In this document: positions 24,039 through 32,518 of the stretch, in pieces
How positions within the stretch are numbered: position 1 is the first letter of the stretch
Layout of the letters: every line of letters begins with the position of its first letter
DNA from: Amycolatopsis orientalis DSM 40040 = KCTC 9412
GTDB taxonomy: Bacteria > Actinomycetota > Actinomycetes > Mycobacteriales > Pseudonocardiaceae
DNA: 64,000 bases
NCBI RefSeq assembly: GCF_000478275.1
Contig: NZ_ASJB01000062.1
Span: 96,344 to 160,343 of the forward strand
Direction: 5' to 3'
Notes under the pieces: generated by a model
Databases searched by the model: none
Seen by the model: only the letters and a program-made list of their open reading frames with translations
Told to the model about the DNA's origin: nothing
Position numbers and translations under genes: made by a program

Positions 24039-25265
24039 ATGTCGACCACGTCCCAGTGCCGTATCTGTGACGGCACCGTCACCGAGTTCATCGACTTCGG
24101 ACGTCAGCCGCTTTCGGACGCGTTCGTGGTTCCCGGTGACGAGAAGAAGGAGTTCTTCTTCCGGCTCGCCACCGGGATCTGCGAGTCCTGCACGATGGTG
24201 CAGCTGATGGAAGAGGTCCCGCGGGACCTGATGTTCCACGAGGCATACCCCTACCACTCGTCCGGTTCGGCCGTCATGCGCACGCATTTCCACGATCTGG
24301 CCAAACGCTTCCTGACCACGGAGCTGACCGGCGAGGACCCGTTCATCGTCGAACTCGGCTGCAACGACGGCATCATGCTCAAGGCCATCGCGGAGGCGGG
24401 AGTGCGCCAGCTCGGCGTCGAACCCTCCGGCGGTGTCGCGGATCTGGCCGCGGCCAAGGGAATCCGCGTCCGCAAGGACTTCTTCGAAGAGGCGACGGCG
24501 GCCGACATCCGGAAGAACGACGGCCCCGCCGACGTGATCTACGCGGCCAACACCCTGTGCCACATCCCTTACATGGACTCGATCCTCAAGGGCGTCACCA
24601 CCTTGCTGGGCCCGAACGGCGTGTTCGTGTTCGAGGACCCGTACCTCGGTGACATCGTCGAGCGCACGTCGTTCGACCAGATCTACGACGAGCATTTCTT
24701 CTTCTTCACCGCGCGCTCGGTGCAGGAGATGGCCCGGCGCAACGGGCTCGAACTCGTGGACGTCGAGCGCATCCCGGTGCACGGCGGCGAGGTCCGCTAC
24801 ACCCTCGCCCTCGCCGGGGCCCGCAAGCCGACCGAGGCCGTGGCGGAACTCCTGGCGTGGGAGGCGGAGCGCAAGCTGTCCGAGTTCGCCACGCTGGAAC
24901 GCTTCGCCGCCAACGTGAAGAAGGTCAAGGAAGACCTCATCGCGCTGCTGACCAAGCTCCGCGCCGAGGGCAAACGCGTCGTCGGCTACGGCGCGACGGC
25001 CAAGAGCGCCACGGTGACCAACTTCTGTGGCATCACCCCGGATCTGGTCGAGTTCATCTCGGACACCACTCCCGCCAAACAGGGCAAGCTCAGCCCGGGG
25101 CAGCACATCCCGGTCCGCGAGTACCGGGAGTTCGCCGACGATCACCCCGACTACGCGCTGCTGTTCGCCTGGAACCACGCCGACGAGATCATGAACGCGG
25201 AGCAGGCTTTCCGTGACGCCGGTGGGCAGTGGATCCGGTACGTGCCGAACGTGCACGTGAGCTGA
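24039..25265 (+). CDS. evaC: NDP-hexose 3-C-methyltransferase (vancosamine pathway)
   Basis: SAM-dependent C-methyltransferase of 408 aa that adds the C3 methyl branch in vancosamine (DvaC/EvaC/TylC3 family). An N-terminal zinc-binding segment has paired Cys (CRICDG near residue 8 and GICESCTM near residue 48). The SAM site is IVELGCNDGIML near residue 105. The second half contains GYGATAKSATVTNFCGI, typical of this family. RBS AGAGGAGAC precedes the ATG. It is separated from the other vancosamine genes (36465-40603) but lies next to the glycosyltransferase that uses the sugar. Confidence 0.92.
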   Translation: MSTTSQCRICDGTVTEFIDFGRQPLSDAFVVPGDEKKEFFFRLATGICESCTMVQLMEEVPRDLMFHEAYPYHSSGSAVMRTHFHDLAKRFLTTELTGEDPFIVELGCNDGIMLKAIAEAGVRQLGVEPSGGVADLAAAKGIRVRKDFFEEATAADIRKNDGPADVIYAANTLCHIPYMDSILKGVTTLLGPNGVFVFEDPYLGDIVERTSFDQIYDEHFFFFTARSVQEMARRNGLELVDVERIPVHGGEVRYTLALAGARKPTEAVAELLAWEAERKLSEFATLERFAANVKKVKEDLIALLTKLRAEGKRVVGYGATAKSATVTNFCGITPDLVEFISDTTPAKQGKLSPGQHIPVREYREFADDHPDYALLFAWNHADEIMNAEQAFRDAGGQWIRYVPNVHVS

Positions 25266-25270
25266 TCGCC

Positions 25271-26083
25271 ATGTCCCAAGACCTCCACACGGGCCGGATA
25301 GTGGCGATCTCCCCGCATCTGGACGACGCGGTGCTGTCCTTCGGGGCCGGTCTCGCCCGGGCCACGCGGGACGGCGCGAAGGTGACCGTCCACACGGTGT
25401 TCGCCGGTACCGCGGTGGCACCTTTCTCGCCGGCGGCGGACCGGCTGCATTCGATCTGGGGCTTCTCCCCGGAGCAGGACGCGTCGCTTCATCGCCGGAA
25501 CGAGGACATCGCCGCGCTCGGCCACTTGGGGGCCGAATACCGGCACGGCCGGTTCCTGGACGCCATCTACCGCAAACTCCCGGACGGCCGGTGGCTGGCG
25601 GACCACGTCCCGGGACGGCAGAAGCTGGCCATCGGTGAACTGTCGCCGCAGAGCGATCCGGAGCTGTTCTCCGCGGTCAAGGACGACATCGAGGCCGTCG
25701 TCGAAGAGTGCGAGCCGACGCTGATCCTGACCTGTGGCGCCATCAGCGGTCACATCGACAACAAGATCGCGCGGGACGCCACGCTGCTCGTCGCGCGGGA
25801 CAAGGGCATCCCGGTGCGGCTGTGGGAAGACCTTCCGCACGCGCTCTTCGCACCGGACACACCGGAACTGCCGGAGGGCTTTCAGCTCGGCCCTCCGATC
25901 CACGCCTCCGTCGAACCCGACCTTCGGACGCGGAAATTCGAGGCTCTGCGGCGCTATCCATCGCAGATGTTGATGCTTCACGGACCCGACAAGGATCTTT
26001 TCGCTCAACTGGACGGGCATGCTCGGAAGAGCTCGGCGCAGCCCGGCTACGGCGAACTGACCTGGCCTGTCGTCTCTCGCTGA
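25271..26083 (+). CDS. PIG-L family (LmbE-like) deacetylase, substrate unclear
   Basis: Zinc-dependent N-deacetylase family protein of 270 aa. Metal-binding residues are visible: His16, Asp18 and Asp19 in the PHLDDAV motif, and His161 in SGHIDNK. In teicoplanin-type clusters a homologue deacetylates an N-acetylglucosamine on the peptide, but a vancomycin-type cluster has no such sugar. Homologues at this position occur in related clusters without a clear job, as I recall. Start ATG 25271 lies 6 nt after the evaC stop. An in-frame GTG upstream lies inside evaC. The fold is secure; the role here is not. Confidence 0.88.
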   Translation: MSQDLHTGRIVAISPHLDDAVLSFGAGLARATRDGAKVTVHTVFAGTAVAPFSPAADRLHSIWGFSPEQDASLHRRNEDIAALGHLGAEYRHGRFLDAIYRKLPDGRWLADHVPGRQKLAIGELSPQSDPELFSAVKDDIEAVVEECEPTLILTCGAISGHIDNKIARDATLLVARDKGIPVRLWEDLPHALFAPDTPELPEGFQLGPPIHASVEPDLRTRKFEALRRYPSQMLMLHGPDKDLFAQLDGHARKSSAQPGYGELTWPVVSR

Positions 26084-26135
26084 GACAACGGCCGAATCAT
26101 TCCGGAGAAGAACATCGATCAGGGGGGTTGTCCTC

Positions 26136-26984
26136 ATGAGTGAACAGTTGACGCGTAGCCCGTTGCGGACCGCGTACGCCGACGTCCTGCTGGCTTCGGC
26201 AGGCGAGCGAGGCGTGCTGTGCGGTTTCTACGACGAGGCCGCCGCGGAAATCTACCGGGATCTGGTACAGGACGGGGACGGCGGCCCGGAAGTGCGGGCG
26301 ATCGCCGCCCGCGTCCGCCCGGGCTCCGGGCCCGTCTTGGAACTCGCGGCGGGTATGGGCAGGCTGACGTTCCCGTTCCTGGAGCTCGGCTGGGAAATGA
26401 CCGCGCTGGAACTGGCTCCCGCGGTGATCACCGCCTTCCGGGACCGGCTGGCCGCAGCGACGGCGGACGTCCGTGATCGATGCACGGTCGTCCAGGGCGA
26501 CATGAGCGATTTCGCGCTGGGCAAGCGTTTCGGCACGGTGGTCATCAGCGCCGGCTCGCTCAACGTCCTGGACAGATCCCGCAGACCCGGCCTGTACGCG
26601 TCGGTCCGGGACCATCTCGAGCCCGGCGGGAAACTGTTGTTCGGCGTGCCCAAGCCGCCGCCGGCCAAACCCGAGCCCGAGCCGCTGGAGCGCCGGCAAG
26701 AGTTCACGGGCCGGAGCGGACGGCGGTACGTGCTGCACGCGAGGAACATTCCGGCGGAGGAGACCCAGGAGATCACCATCCACCCCGCCGACGTGACGGC
26801 GGATCCCCTTCTCGTTTGCACGCACCGAATCTGGCATATCGGGGTGGAGCAGGCCATGGAGGAACTGACGCTGGCGGGCTTCGAGGTGACCGCGCCGAGT
26901 TCATTCGGGTCCATCGAGGGAAGCAGTGACGACATGGTGCTGGTGGAGGCGGTCGCCCGCGAAATCACGGAAGGCGCGGAGTGA
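26136..26984 (+). CDS. mtfA: Peptide N-methyltransferase (N-terminal leucine)
   Basis: Class I SAM methyltransferase of 282 aa that methylates the N-terminal D-leucine amine. The SAM-binding glycine loop is LELAAGMGRLTFPFLELGW near residue 68, followed by VQGDMSDFALGKRFGTVVIS. It closely resembles chloroeremomycin MtfA as remembered, including the HPADVTADPLLVCTHR region. Start ATG 26136 follows a weak GGGGGTT. The last 20 nt overlap the 3' end of the convergent hpgT gene. The protein acts after peptide release. Confidence 0.93.
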   Translation: MSEQLTRSPLRTAYADVLLASAGERGVLCGFYDEAAAEIYRDLVQDGDGGPEVRAIAARVRPGSGPVLELAAGMGRLTFPFLELGWEMTALELAPAVITAFRDRLAAATADVRDRCTVVQGDMSDFALGKRFGTVVISAGSLNVLDRSRRPGLYASVRDHLEPGGKLLFGVPKPPPAKPEPEPLERRQEFTGRSGRRYVLHARNIPAEETQEITIHPADVTADPLLVCTHRIWHIGVEQAMEELTLAGFEVTAPSSFGSIEGSSDDMVLVEAVAREITEGAE

Positions 26985-28251
26985 TGAGCGCCGCGAGCCG
27001 CGAGACGCCTTCTTCGATCAGTTCCGGCGTGAGCAGGCTGATCGAGAGCCGGAGCTGGTGGAATCCACCCTTGCCACCGAAGAAATGATGCATCGGCGTG
27101 AACAGCACGCCGTGATCGCGGGCGGCGCGTTCCAGCAATTCGTCGTCGACGACGAAGGGCACGGTGACGGTGACGAAGAAGCCACCGGTCGGCGTGTTCC
27201 AGGTGACGTCGGGGAACGCGCCGAGCCTGCGGTCGAGTTCGCCCAAGGTGAGCCGGAGATTGCGCTGGTAGATGTCGACCTCGCGGGCGTTGGCCTTGAC
27301 CAGGCTGAAACCGTTGAGAAGGAGCTTTCCGGCGATCACCGCCTGCGCGATGGGGGAGGTGTTCACCGTGAGCATGCCCTTGAGCTTCGAAAGCTGGTCG
27401 GCGAGCAGACCGCCCCCGGGCACCTGCTGATCCGCCACCACGTAACCGACCCGGGCGCCCGGCATGCCGGTCTTGGCGAAGGAACCGATGTAGACCACGC
27501 TTCCCGACCGGTCGAGGGATTTCAGCGAGGGAAGCCGCTCGGCGCCGAAGAGCCCGTACGCGTTGTCCTCCAGGAGCAGGATCCCGTGCGCTTCGGCGAC
27601 TTCGAGGAGACGGTGGCGGGAAGCCAGGTCCATGCTCGTGCCGGTCGGGTTGGCGAAGTTCGGCGTCACATAGCAGGCCCGGACCCGTTTTCCCTGTTCG
27701 TCGGCGCGCTTCAGCTGGAGCGCGAGGTCGTCGGGGTCGATGCCGTTCTCACCTGACCGGACCGGCCAGACCGGGGTGTCGGTGAGCAGCGCCGCCCCGG
27801 TCAGGCCGACGTAGGTGGGGGCGGGGGCGAGCAGCACGTCCCGCTCGCCCGCCCGCAGCGTGCGGAGGACCAGGAACATCGCCTCCTGGGCGCCCACGGT
27901 GACGACCACGGATTCGGGGGCGGCGTCGATGTCCTCGTCCTCGGCGAGATTGCGGGCGATGAGATCGGCGATGACGCCCTTGGTGGTCCCGTATTGGAAG
28001 AGCGTGCGGGTGACCGCCGCTTCGTTCAGTTTCCGGTCACCGCGGAGGTGTTCACAATAAGCGTCGATGTATTCGTGAATGAGCCGCACGTCGAAGAACT
28101 CTTCGTACGGGCGGCCCGCCGCCATGGAAATGGCGACAGGATATTCGTCGATCAGCTCGTTGAGCAGGTTCATCGACGAGATGGCCGGATCGGTGAGTGA
28201 TCCATGCAGTGTTTCCATGCTCAACTGAGTGGACAAACCGTTCGAATCCAT
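26965..28251 (-). CDS. hpgT: Hydroxyphenylglycine/dihydroxyphenylglycine aminotransferase
   Basis: PLP-dependent fold type I aminotransferase of 428 aa that converts 4-hydroxyphenylglyoxylate and 3,5-dihydroxyphenylglyoxylate to Hpg and Dpg, so it serves both nonproteinogenic residues. The PLP Lys lies in GSFAKTGMPGARVGY (about residue 258), preceded by LLLEDNAYGLFG with the conserved Asp and Tyr. The start is uncertain: ATG 28251 (MDSNGLSTQLS) is chosen; ATG 28269 and TTG 28287 are in-frame alternatives. It is the only gene of the left 46 kb on the minus strand, and diverges from bhp across a 361-bp region. Confidence 0.92.
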   Translation of the reverse strand: MDSNGLSTQLSMETLHGSLTDPAISSMNLLNELIDEYPVAISMAAGRPYEEFFDVRLIHEYIDAYCEHLRGDRKLNEAAVTRTLFQYGTTKGVIADLIARNLAEDEDIDAAPESVVVTVGAQEAMFLVLRTLRAGERDVLLAPAPTYVGLTGAALLTDTPVWPVRSGENGIDPDDLALQLKRADEQGKRVRACYVTPNFANPTGTSMDLASRHRLLEVAEAHGILLLEDNAYGLFGAERLPSLKSLDRSGSVVYIGSFAKTGMPGARVGYVVADQQVPGGGLLADQLSKLKGMLTVNTSPIAQAVIAGKLLLNGFSLVKANAREVDIYQRNLRLTLGELDRRLGAFPDVTWNTPTGGFFVTVTVPFVVDDELLERAARDHGVLFTPMHHFFGGKGGFHQLRLSISLLTPELIEEGVSRLAALITPRLP

Positions 28252-28330
28252 AAATACTAGGATTTCCATCCGCCGCCGAAGTGTCAAGCGAGGTTCGTGG
28301 ACGAGGCGCGCGTTGGTCGTGAGTGCCGTT

Positions 28331-28378
28331 GGTCGTGAGTGTTAAGTGTCGTTAGAACGACACTTAACACTCACGACC
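28331..28378 (+). repeat. 48-nt perfect palindrome, GGTCGTGAGTG family
   Basis: The 23-nt arms begin GGTCGTGAGTGTTAAGTGTC and pair perfectly around a central AG. A truncated extra GTTGGTCGTGAGTG sits just upstream. The outer bases match the copies at 17124, 17303, 47671 and 49455, but the inner bases differ. It lies between divergent genes, so it is not simply a terminator. Confidence 0.85.
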
Positions 28379-28466
28379 CGGGTGCGCGGGCAGTGCCTGT
28401 CCATCACCGGCTTCTCCAGATAATCGATATCCGAAGGTACGGTCACATCTGTGCGCTGTAGACCGG

Positions 28467-28482
28467 GGAGAAAACGTTCTCC
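28467..28482 (+). promoter_or_regulatory. 16-bp inverted repeat, candidate operator upstream of bhp
   Basis: GGAGAA-AACG-TTCTCC is a perfect inverted repeat about 130 nt before the bhp start. A regulator site is an inference. No known consensus was recognised. Confidence 0.35.
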
Positions 28483-28612
28483 ACGGTCACCGGCCGAGTA
28501 AGTGGCGCTGGACCGCACGCTCCACATCAGACAGAACCCCGGCGCCGGCGGCATTCGCCGGCGGTCATGTTGCTGCGCGCCGCGAATACGCGGTGAGCGG
28601 GGAAGGACCATC

Positions 28613-29443
28613 ATGCTGATGACAACCGAGAACGGGATCCGGTTGTCTTACCACGACCAAGGCTCCGGTCCGGCTGTCCTGTTGCTGACCGGGACCGGGG
28701 CGCCGAGTTCCGTATGGGATCTGCATCAGGTGCCCGCGCTCCGTGCCGCCGGATTCCGGGTGATCACCATGGACAACCGGGGGATCCCGCCGAGCGACGA
28801 CGGTGCCGGCGGGTTCACCATCGAAGACCTCGTCGCGGACGTGGCCGCCCTGATCGACTACCTCGACGCGTCGCCGTGTCACGTGATCGGCACGTCGATG
28901 GGCTCGTACATCGCGCAGGAACTGGCGCTCGCGCATCCGGAGCTGCTGGAGTCCGTGGTGCTGATGGCGGCGTGCGGCCGGAGCAGCCTCGTCCAGCGGG
29001 TGCTCGCCGAGAGCGAGGCCGAGCTGATCGGGCGGGGGACCGAACTGCCGCCGGGGTATCTCGCCGCCGTGCGCGCCATGCACAACCTGGGGCCCGCCAC
29101 CCTCGCCGACGACGATCTCGCCGGCGACTGGCTCGACCTGTTCGAGGCGTCGGGGAACTGGGGGCCCGGGGTCCGCGCGCAGTTGTTGCTGAGCGCGCTG
29201 CCCGACCGCCGCGAGGCCTATCGCGCGATCAAGGTGCCCTGCCACGTCATTTCCTTCGAACACGACCTCGTGGCGCCGCCGGCCGCGGGACGGGAGCTGG
29301 CCACCGTGATCCCTGGCGCCACACACCACACGATCCCGGGTGGTGGGCATTTCGGCTATCTGGAGAACCCGGAGGCGGTGAACCACGAGTTGCTCGGGTT
29401 CCTGCGTTCCGGGTCCGGCGCACGCCTGGGGGAGACCGCATGA
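28613..29443 (+). CDS. bhp: Bhp, thioesterase/hydrolase releasing beta-hydroxytyrosine
   Basis: Alpha/beta hydrolase of 276 aa that hydrolyses beta-hydroxytyrosine from the carrier domain of BpsD (role established for balhimycin). Nucleophile elbow GTSMGSY places the Ser at about residue 96. The catalytic His is in GGGHFGYLENP near the C-terminus, and the acid is probably in EHDLVAPP. Oxyanion-loop LLTGTGAPSSVW is typical of this family. ATG 28613 has GGAAGGA at 28601. A second ATG is at 28619. It overlaps bpsD by ATGA, the first of a coupled bhp-bpsD-oxyD run. Confidence 0.92.
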   Translation: MLMTTENGIRLSYHDQGSGPAVLLLTGTGAPSSVWDLHQVPALRAAGFRVITMDNRGIPPSDDGAGGFTIEDLVADVAALIDYLDASPCHVIGTSMGSYIAQELALAHPELLESVVLMAACGRSSLVQRVLAESEAELIGRGTELPPGYLAAVRAMHNLGPATLADDDLAGDWLDLFEASGNWGPGVRAQLLLSALPDRREAYRAIKVPCHVISFEHDLVAPPAAGRELATVIPGATHHTIPGGGHFGYLENPEAVNHELLGFLRSGSGARLGETA

Positions 29444-31203
29444 CCGAGACGACCATGTCACCCGATCTCGCCGTACCCGCGGCGGGCACGACACCCGCGC
29501 TGTTCGAGGCGACCGCCGCCTCGGTGCCGGACAGGCCCGCCGTCGCGATGGGCACCACCACCCTGACCTACGCCGAGCTGAACGCGGAAGCCAACCGGCT
29601 CGCGCGGCGGCTCGTGGCGCACGGGGTCGGCCCGGAACGGCTGGTCGCGCTGGCCATGCCGCGGTCGATCGAGTTCGTCGTCGCGATGCTGGCCGTGCAC
29701 AAGGCGGGCGGCGCGTACGTGCCCGTCGATCCGGACTATCCCGAGGAACGACGGCGGCACATGCTGGACGACGCGTCCGCGCACTGTCTGCTGTGCCTGC
29801 CTGGACAGGACGTCTCGGGTGCCGGGGACATCATGAGCGTGGTGCGGGAGCCGGGCGCGTCCGAGCCGAACCTGGACGATCAGGACCGGCTCGGCCCCTT
29901 GCTCCCCGATCACCCCGCCTACGTCATCTACACCTCGGGCTCGACCGGACGGCCGAAGGGCGTGGTGGTCACCCATCGCGGCATCCCGAACCTGGCCGCG
30001 GACTACGTGCGCCGCCAGCGACTGGGGCCGGACGACCGGTTGCTGGCCTTCGCGTCGCCCAGTTTCGACGCCGCCGTCGCCGAGTTCTGGCCGATGTGGG
30101 CGGCCGGTGGCTGCCTGGTGCTCGCGCCCGCGCCGGATCTCGTCCCCGGCGAACCGCTCGCCCGGCTGGTCCGGGAGCAGGCCATCTCCCACGTCACGTT
30201 GCCGCCGTCCGCCTTGGCGCCGCTGGAGGACGCCGGCGGCCTGCCGCCGGGGGTGACGCTCCTGGTGGCGGGCGAGGCGTGCCCGGCGCCGGTCGCGAAA
30301 CGCTGGGCGAGCGACCGCGTCATGATCAACGCCTACGGCCCCACCGAGACCACGGTCGCGGTGACCGCGAGCGACCCGCTGACCGGCGACGGCACCCCGC
30401 CGATCGGGAAGCCGATCACCGGCGTCCGCGCGTACGTCCTCGACGACCGGCTGCGGCCCGTCCCGGACGAGGACGAGGGCGAGCTTTACGCCGTGGGTCC
30501 CGGCCTCGCCCGGGGCTACCTCCGCCGGCCGGGCGCGACCGCGGTGCGGTTCCTGCCGGATCCCTTCGGTGAACCGGGCGGCCGCATGTACCGCACCGGC
30601 GACAGGGTGCGGAGGCGGCCGGACGGCCAGCTCGTCTTCGTCGGCCGCGTCGACGACCAGCTGAAGGTCCGTGGCCACCGGATCGAACCGGGGGAGGTCG
30701 AGACGGCGCTGCTCGCGGCCGGCGGGGTGGCGCAGGCCGTCGTGACCGAGCACGAGAACCGGCTCGTCGCCTACGTGGTCGGTACCGCGGGCGAACGGGT
30801 TTCGGCCGAAGAACTGTTGCCACCGCTGCGAAAGCGGTTGCCCTCGTATCTCGTCCCCGACGTGGTCGTCAGCCTGCCGAGCCTGCCGGTCTCGCCGAAC
30901 GGCAAGGTCGACCGGACCGCCCTGCCCACTCCCGAAGAGGAGCACGCCGGGCGGTCGGCCTCGGGCCGGGCGCCGCTCACCCCCACGGAGATCATCCTGG
31001 CCGAGTTGTTCGCCGAAGTGCTCGGCGTCGGCAGCGTCGGCGTCGAGGACAGCTTCTTCGAGATCGGCGGCCACTCGCTGCTCGCGACCCGGCTGGTGAG
31101 CCGGATCCGCGAACGCCTGAAGACCCGGCTGAGAGTGCAGGCCTTCTTCGACGCGCCGACCGTGGCACAGCTCGCCAAGGTGCTCGACGGCGCACTCACC
31201 TGA
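29440..31203 (+). CDS. bpsD: Stand-alone A-T didomain NRPS activating tyrosine
   Basis: NRPS protein of 587 aa with an adenylation domain (motifs YTSGSTGRPKG, NAYGPTETT, YRTGDR, NGKVDRTALP) followed by one carrier domain (FFEIGGHSLLATR). It loads Tyr, which OxyD hydroxylates on the carrier and Bhp then releases as beta-hydroxytyrosine. Specificity residues read by eye give about DAATVAAVAK, consistent with an aromatic, Tyr-like pocket. There is no condensation or thioesterase domain. It overlaps bhp (ATGA) and is followed 14 nt later by oxyD. Confidence 0.94.
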   Translation: MTETTMSPDLAVPAAGTTPALFEATAASVPDRPAVAMGTTTLTYAELNAEANRLARRLVAHGVGPERLVALAMPRSIEFVVAMLAVHKAGGAYVPVDPDYPEERRRHMLDDASAHCLLCLPGQDVSGAGDIMSVVREPGASEPNLDDQDRLGPLLPDHPAYVIYTSGSTGRPKGVVVTHRGIPNLAADYVRRQRLGPDDRLLAFASPSFDAAVAEFWPMWAAGGCLVLAPAPDLVPGEPLARLVREQAISHVTLPPSALAPLEDAGGLPPGVTLLVAGEACPAPVAKRWASDRVMINAYGPTETTVAVTASDPLTGDGTPPIGKPITGVRAYVLDDRLRPVPDEDEGELYAVGPGLARGYLRRPGATAVRFLPDPFGEPGGRMYRTGDRVRRRPDGQLVFVGRVDDQLKVRGHRIEPGEVETALLAAGGVAQAVVTEHENRLVAYVVGTAGERVSAEELLPPLRKRLPSYLVPDVVVSLPSLPVSPNGKVDRTALPTPEEEHAGRSASGRAPLTPTEIILAELFAEVLGVGSVGVEDSFFEIGGHSLLATRLVSRIRERLKTRLRVQAFFDAPTVAQLAKVLDGALT

Positions 31204-31217
31204 CCAGGAGACCCTTG

Positions 31218-32408
31218 ATGCAGACGACCACAGCCGTCGACCTCGGCAACCCGGATCTGTACACGACCTTGGATCGCCACACCCGCTGGCGTGAGTTCGC
31301 GACGGAAGACGCGATGGTGTGGAGCGAGCCGGGCAGTTCGCCCACCGGCTTCTGGTCCGTCTTCTCGCACCGGGCGTGCGCGGCGGTCCTCGGGCCGTCC
31401 GCGCCGTTCACCTCCGAGTACGGGATGATGATCGGCTTCGACCGTGAGCATCCTGACACCTCGGGTGGCCAGATGATGGTGGTCTCCGAACAGGATCAGC
31501 ACCGCAGACTGCGCAAGCTGGTCGGCCCACTGCTTTCGCGGGCGGCCGCGCGGAAACTCGCGGAGCGGGTGCGGACCGAGGTGCGCGGTGTGCTCGACAA
31601 GGTGCTCGACGGCGAGGTGTGCGACGTCGCCGCGGCGATCGGCCCGCGTATCCCCGCCGCGGTCGTCTGCGAGATCCTCGGTGTGCCGGCCGAGGACGAG
31701 GACATGCTCATCGACCTGACCAACCACGCGTTCGGCGGCGAGGACGAACTGTTCGACGGGATGACGCCGAGGCAGGCGCATACCGAGATCCTCGTCTACT
31801 TCGACGAACTGATCGCCGCCCGCCGCGAGCGTCCCGGCGACGACCTCGTCAGCACGCTGCTGACCGACGACGAGCTCACGATCGACGACGTGGTGCTCAA
31901 CTGCGACAACGTGCTGATCGGCGGCAACGAGACCACCCGGCACGCGATCACCGGCGCGGTGCACGCCTTCGCCACCGTGCCGGGCCTGCTCGCGCGGGTG
32001 CGGGACGGCGACGAAGACGTCGACACCGTGGTGGACGAGGTGCTGCGCTGGACCTCGCCCGCGATGCACGTGCTGCGGGTGACGACCGGCGAGGTCACGA
32101 TCAACGGACGGGACCTCGCGCCCGGGACGCCGGTGGTCGCGTGGTTGCCCGCCGCGAACCGGGATCCCGCCGTGTTCGACGATCCGGACACGTTCCGCCC
32201 CGGGCGGAAACCCAATCGGCACATCGCTTTCGGGCACGGGATGCACCACTGTCTCGGCTCCGCGCTCGCCCGCATCGAACTGGCGGTCGTGGTGCGGGAA
32301 CTGGCCGAACGGGTGTCGCGAGTGGAACTGGCCAAGGAACCGGCCTGGTTGCGCGCGATCGTCGTGCAGGGTTACCGGGAACTCCCGGTGCGGTTCACCG
32401 GGCGCTGA
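31218..32408 (+). CDS. oxyD: Cytochrome P450 OxyD, tyrosine beta-hydroxylase
   Basis: P450 of 396 aa that hydroxylates the beta carbon of Tyr bound to BpsD. The heme-binding FGHGMHHCLG has its Cys at about residue 345. The I-helix reads IGGNETTRHAI with the normal acid-Thr pair, unlike OxyA and OxyB, matching its conventional hydroxylation chemistry. ATG 31218 is chosen over the adjacent TTG 31215; AGGAG lies at 31206-31210. Operon partner of bhp and bpsD. Confidence 0.95.
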   Translation: MQTTTAVDLGNPDLYTTLDRHTRWREFATEDAMVWSEPGSSPTGFWSVFSHRACAAVLGPSAPFTSEYGMMIGFDREHPDTSGGQMMVVSEQDQHRRLRKLVGPLLSRAAARKLAERVRTEVRGVLDKVLDGEVCDVAAAIGPRIPAAVVCEILGVPAEDEDMLIDLTNHAFGGEDELFDGMTPRQAHTEILVYFDELIAARRERPGDDLVSTLLTDDELTIDDVVLNCDNVLIGGNETTRHAITGAVHAFATVPGLLARVRDGDEDVDTVVDEVLRWTSPAMHVLRVTTGEVTINGRDLAPGTPVVAWLPAANRDPAVFDDPDTFRPGRKPNRHIAFGHGMHHCLGSALARIELAVVVRELAERVSRVELAKEPAWLRAIVVQGYRELPVRFTGR

Positions 32409-32518
32409 GCCCACGTCCGTCCGATGTGGACGGAACTGTCAAACGGACAGCGTTGATGCGAAATGGGGTTCGCGTCATCCTGACCATGAGGATCACATCT
32501 ATTCCACGGAGGAATGTC

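Larger units (their letters stand above)
28252..28612. promoter_or_regulatory. Divergent intergenic region between hpgT and bhp
   Basis: No gene is supported in these 361 bp, which must hold both divergent promoters. It contains a tandem GTTGGTCGTGAGTG (28312-28341), the perfect palindrome at 28331-28378 and a smaller inverted repeat at 28467-28482. The segment around 28415-28430 (GATAATCGATAT) is AT-rich for this genome and could be a -10 region for bhp. No GTCCA-N17-TGGAC site was found here. Confidence 0.55.

Noticed and set aside
28255..28295. A minus-strand TTGACA and TAGTAT as the hpgT promoter
   Set aside because: The spacing between the hexamers is about 22 nt, too long for a standard promoter, and one hexamer overlaps possible start codons.
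28399..28404. GTCCAT in the hpgT-bhp gap as half of a Bbr-type operator
   Set aside because: No TGGAC half-site lies 17 nt downstream, so the palindromic operator is absent.
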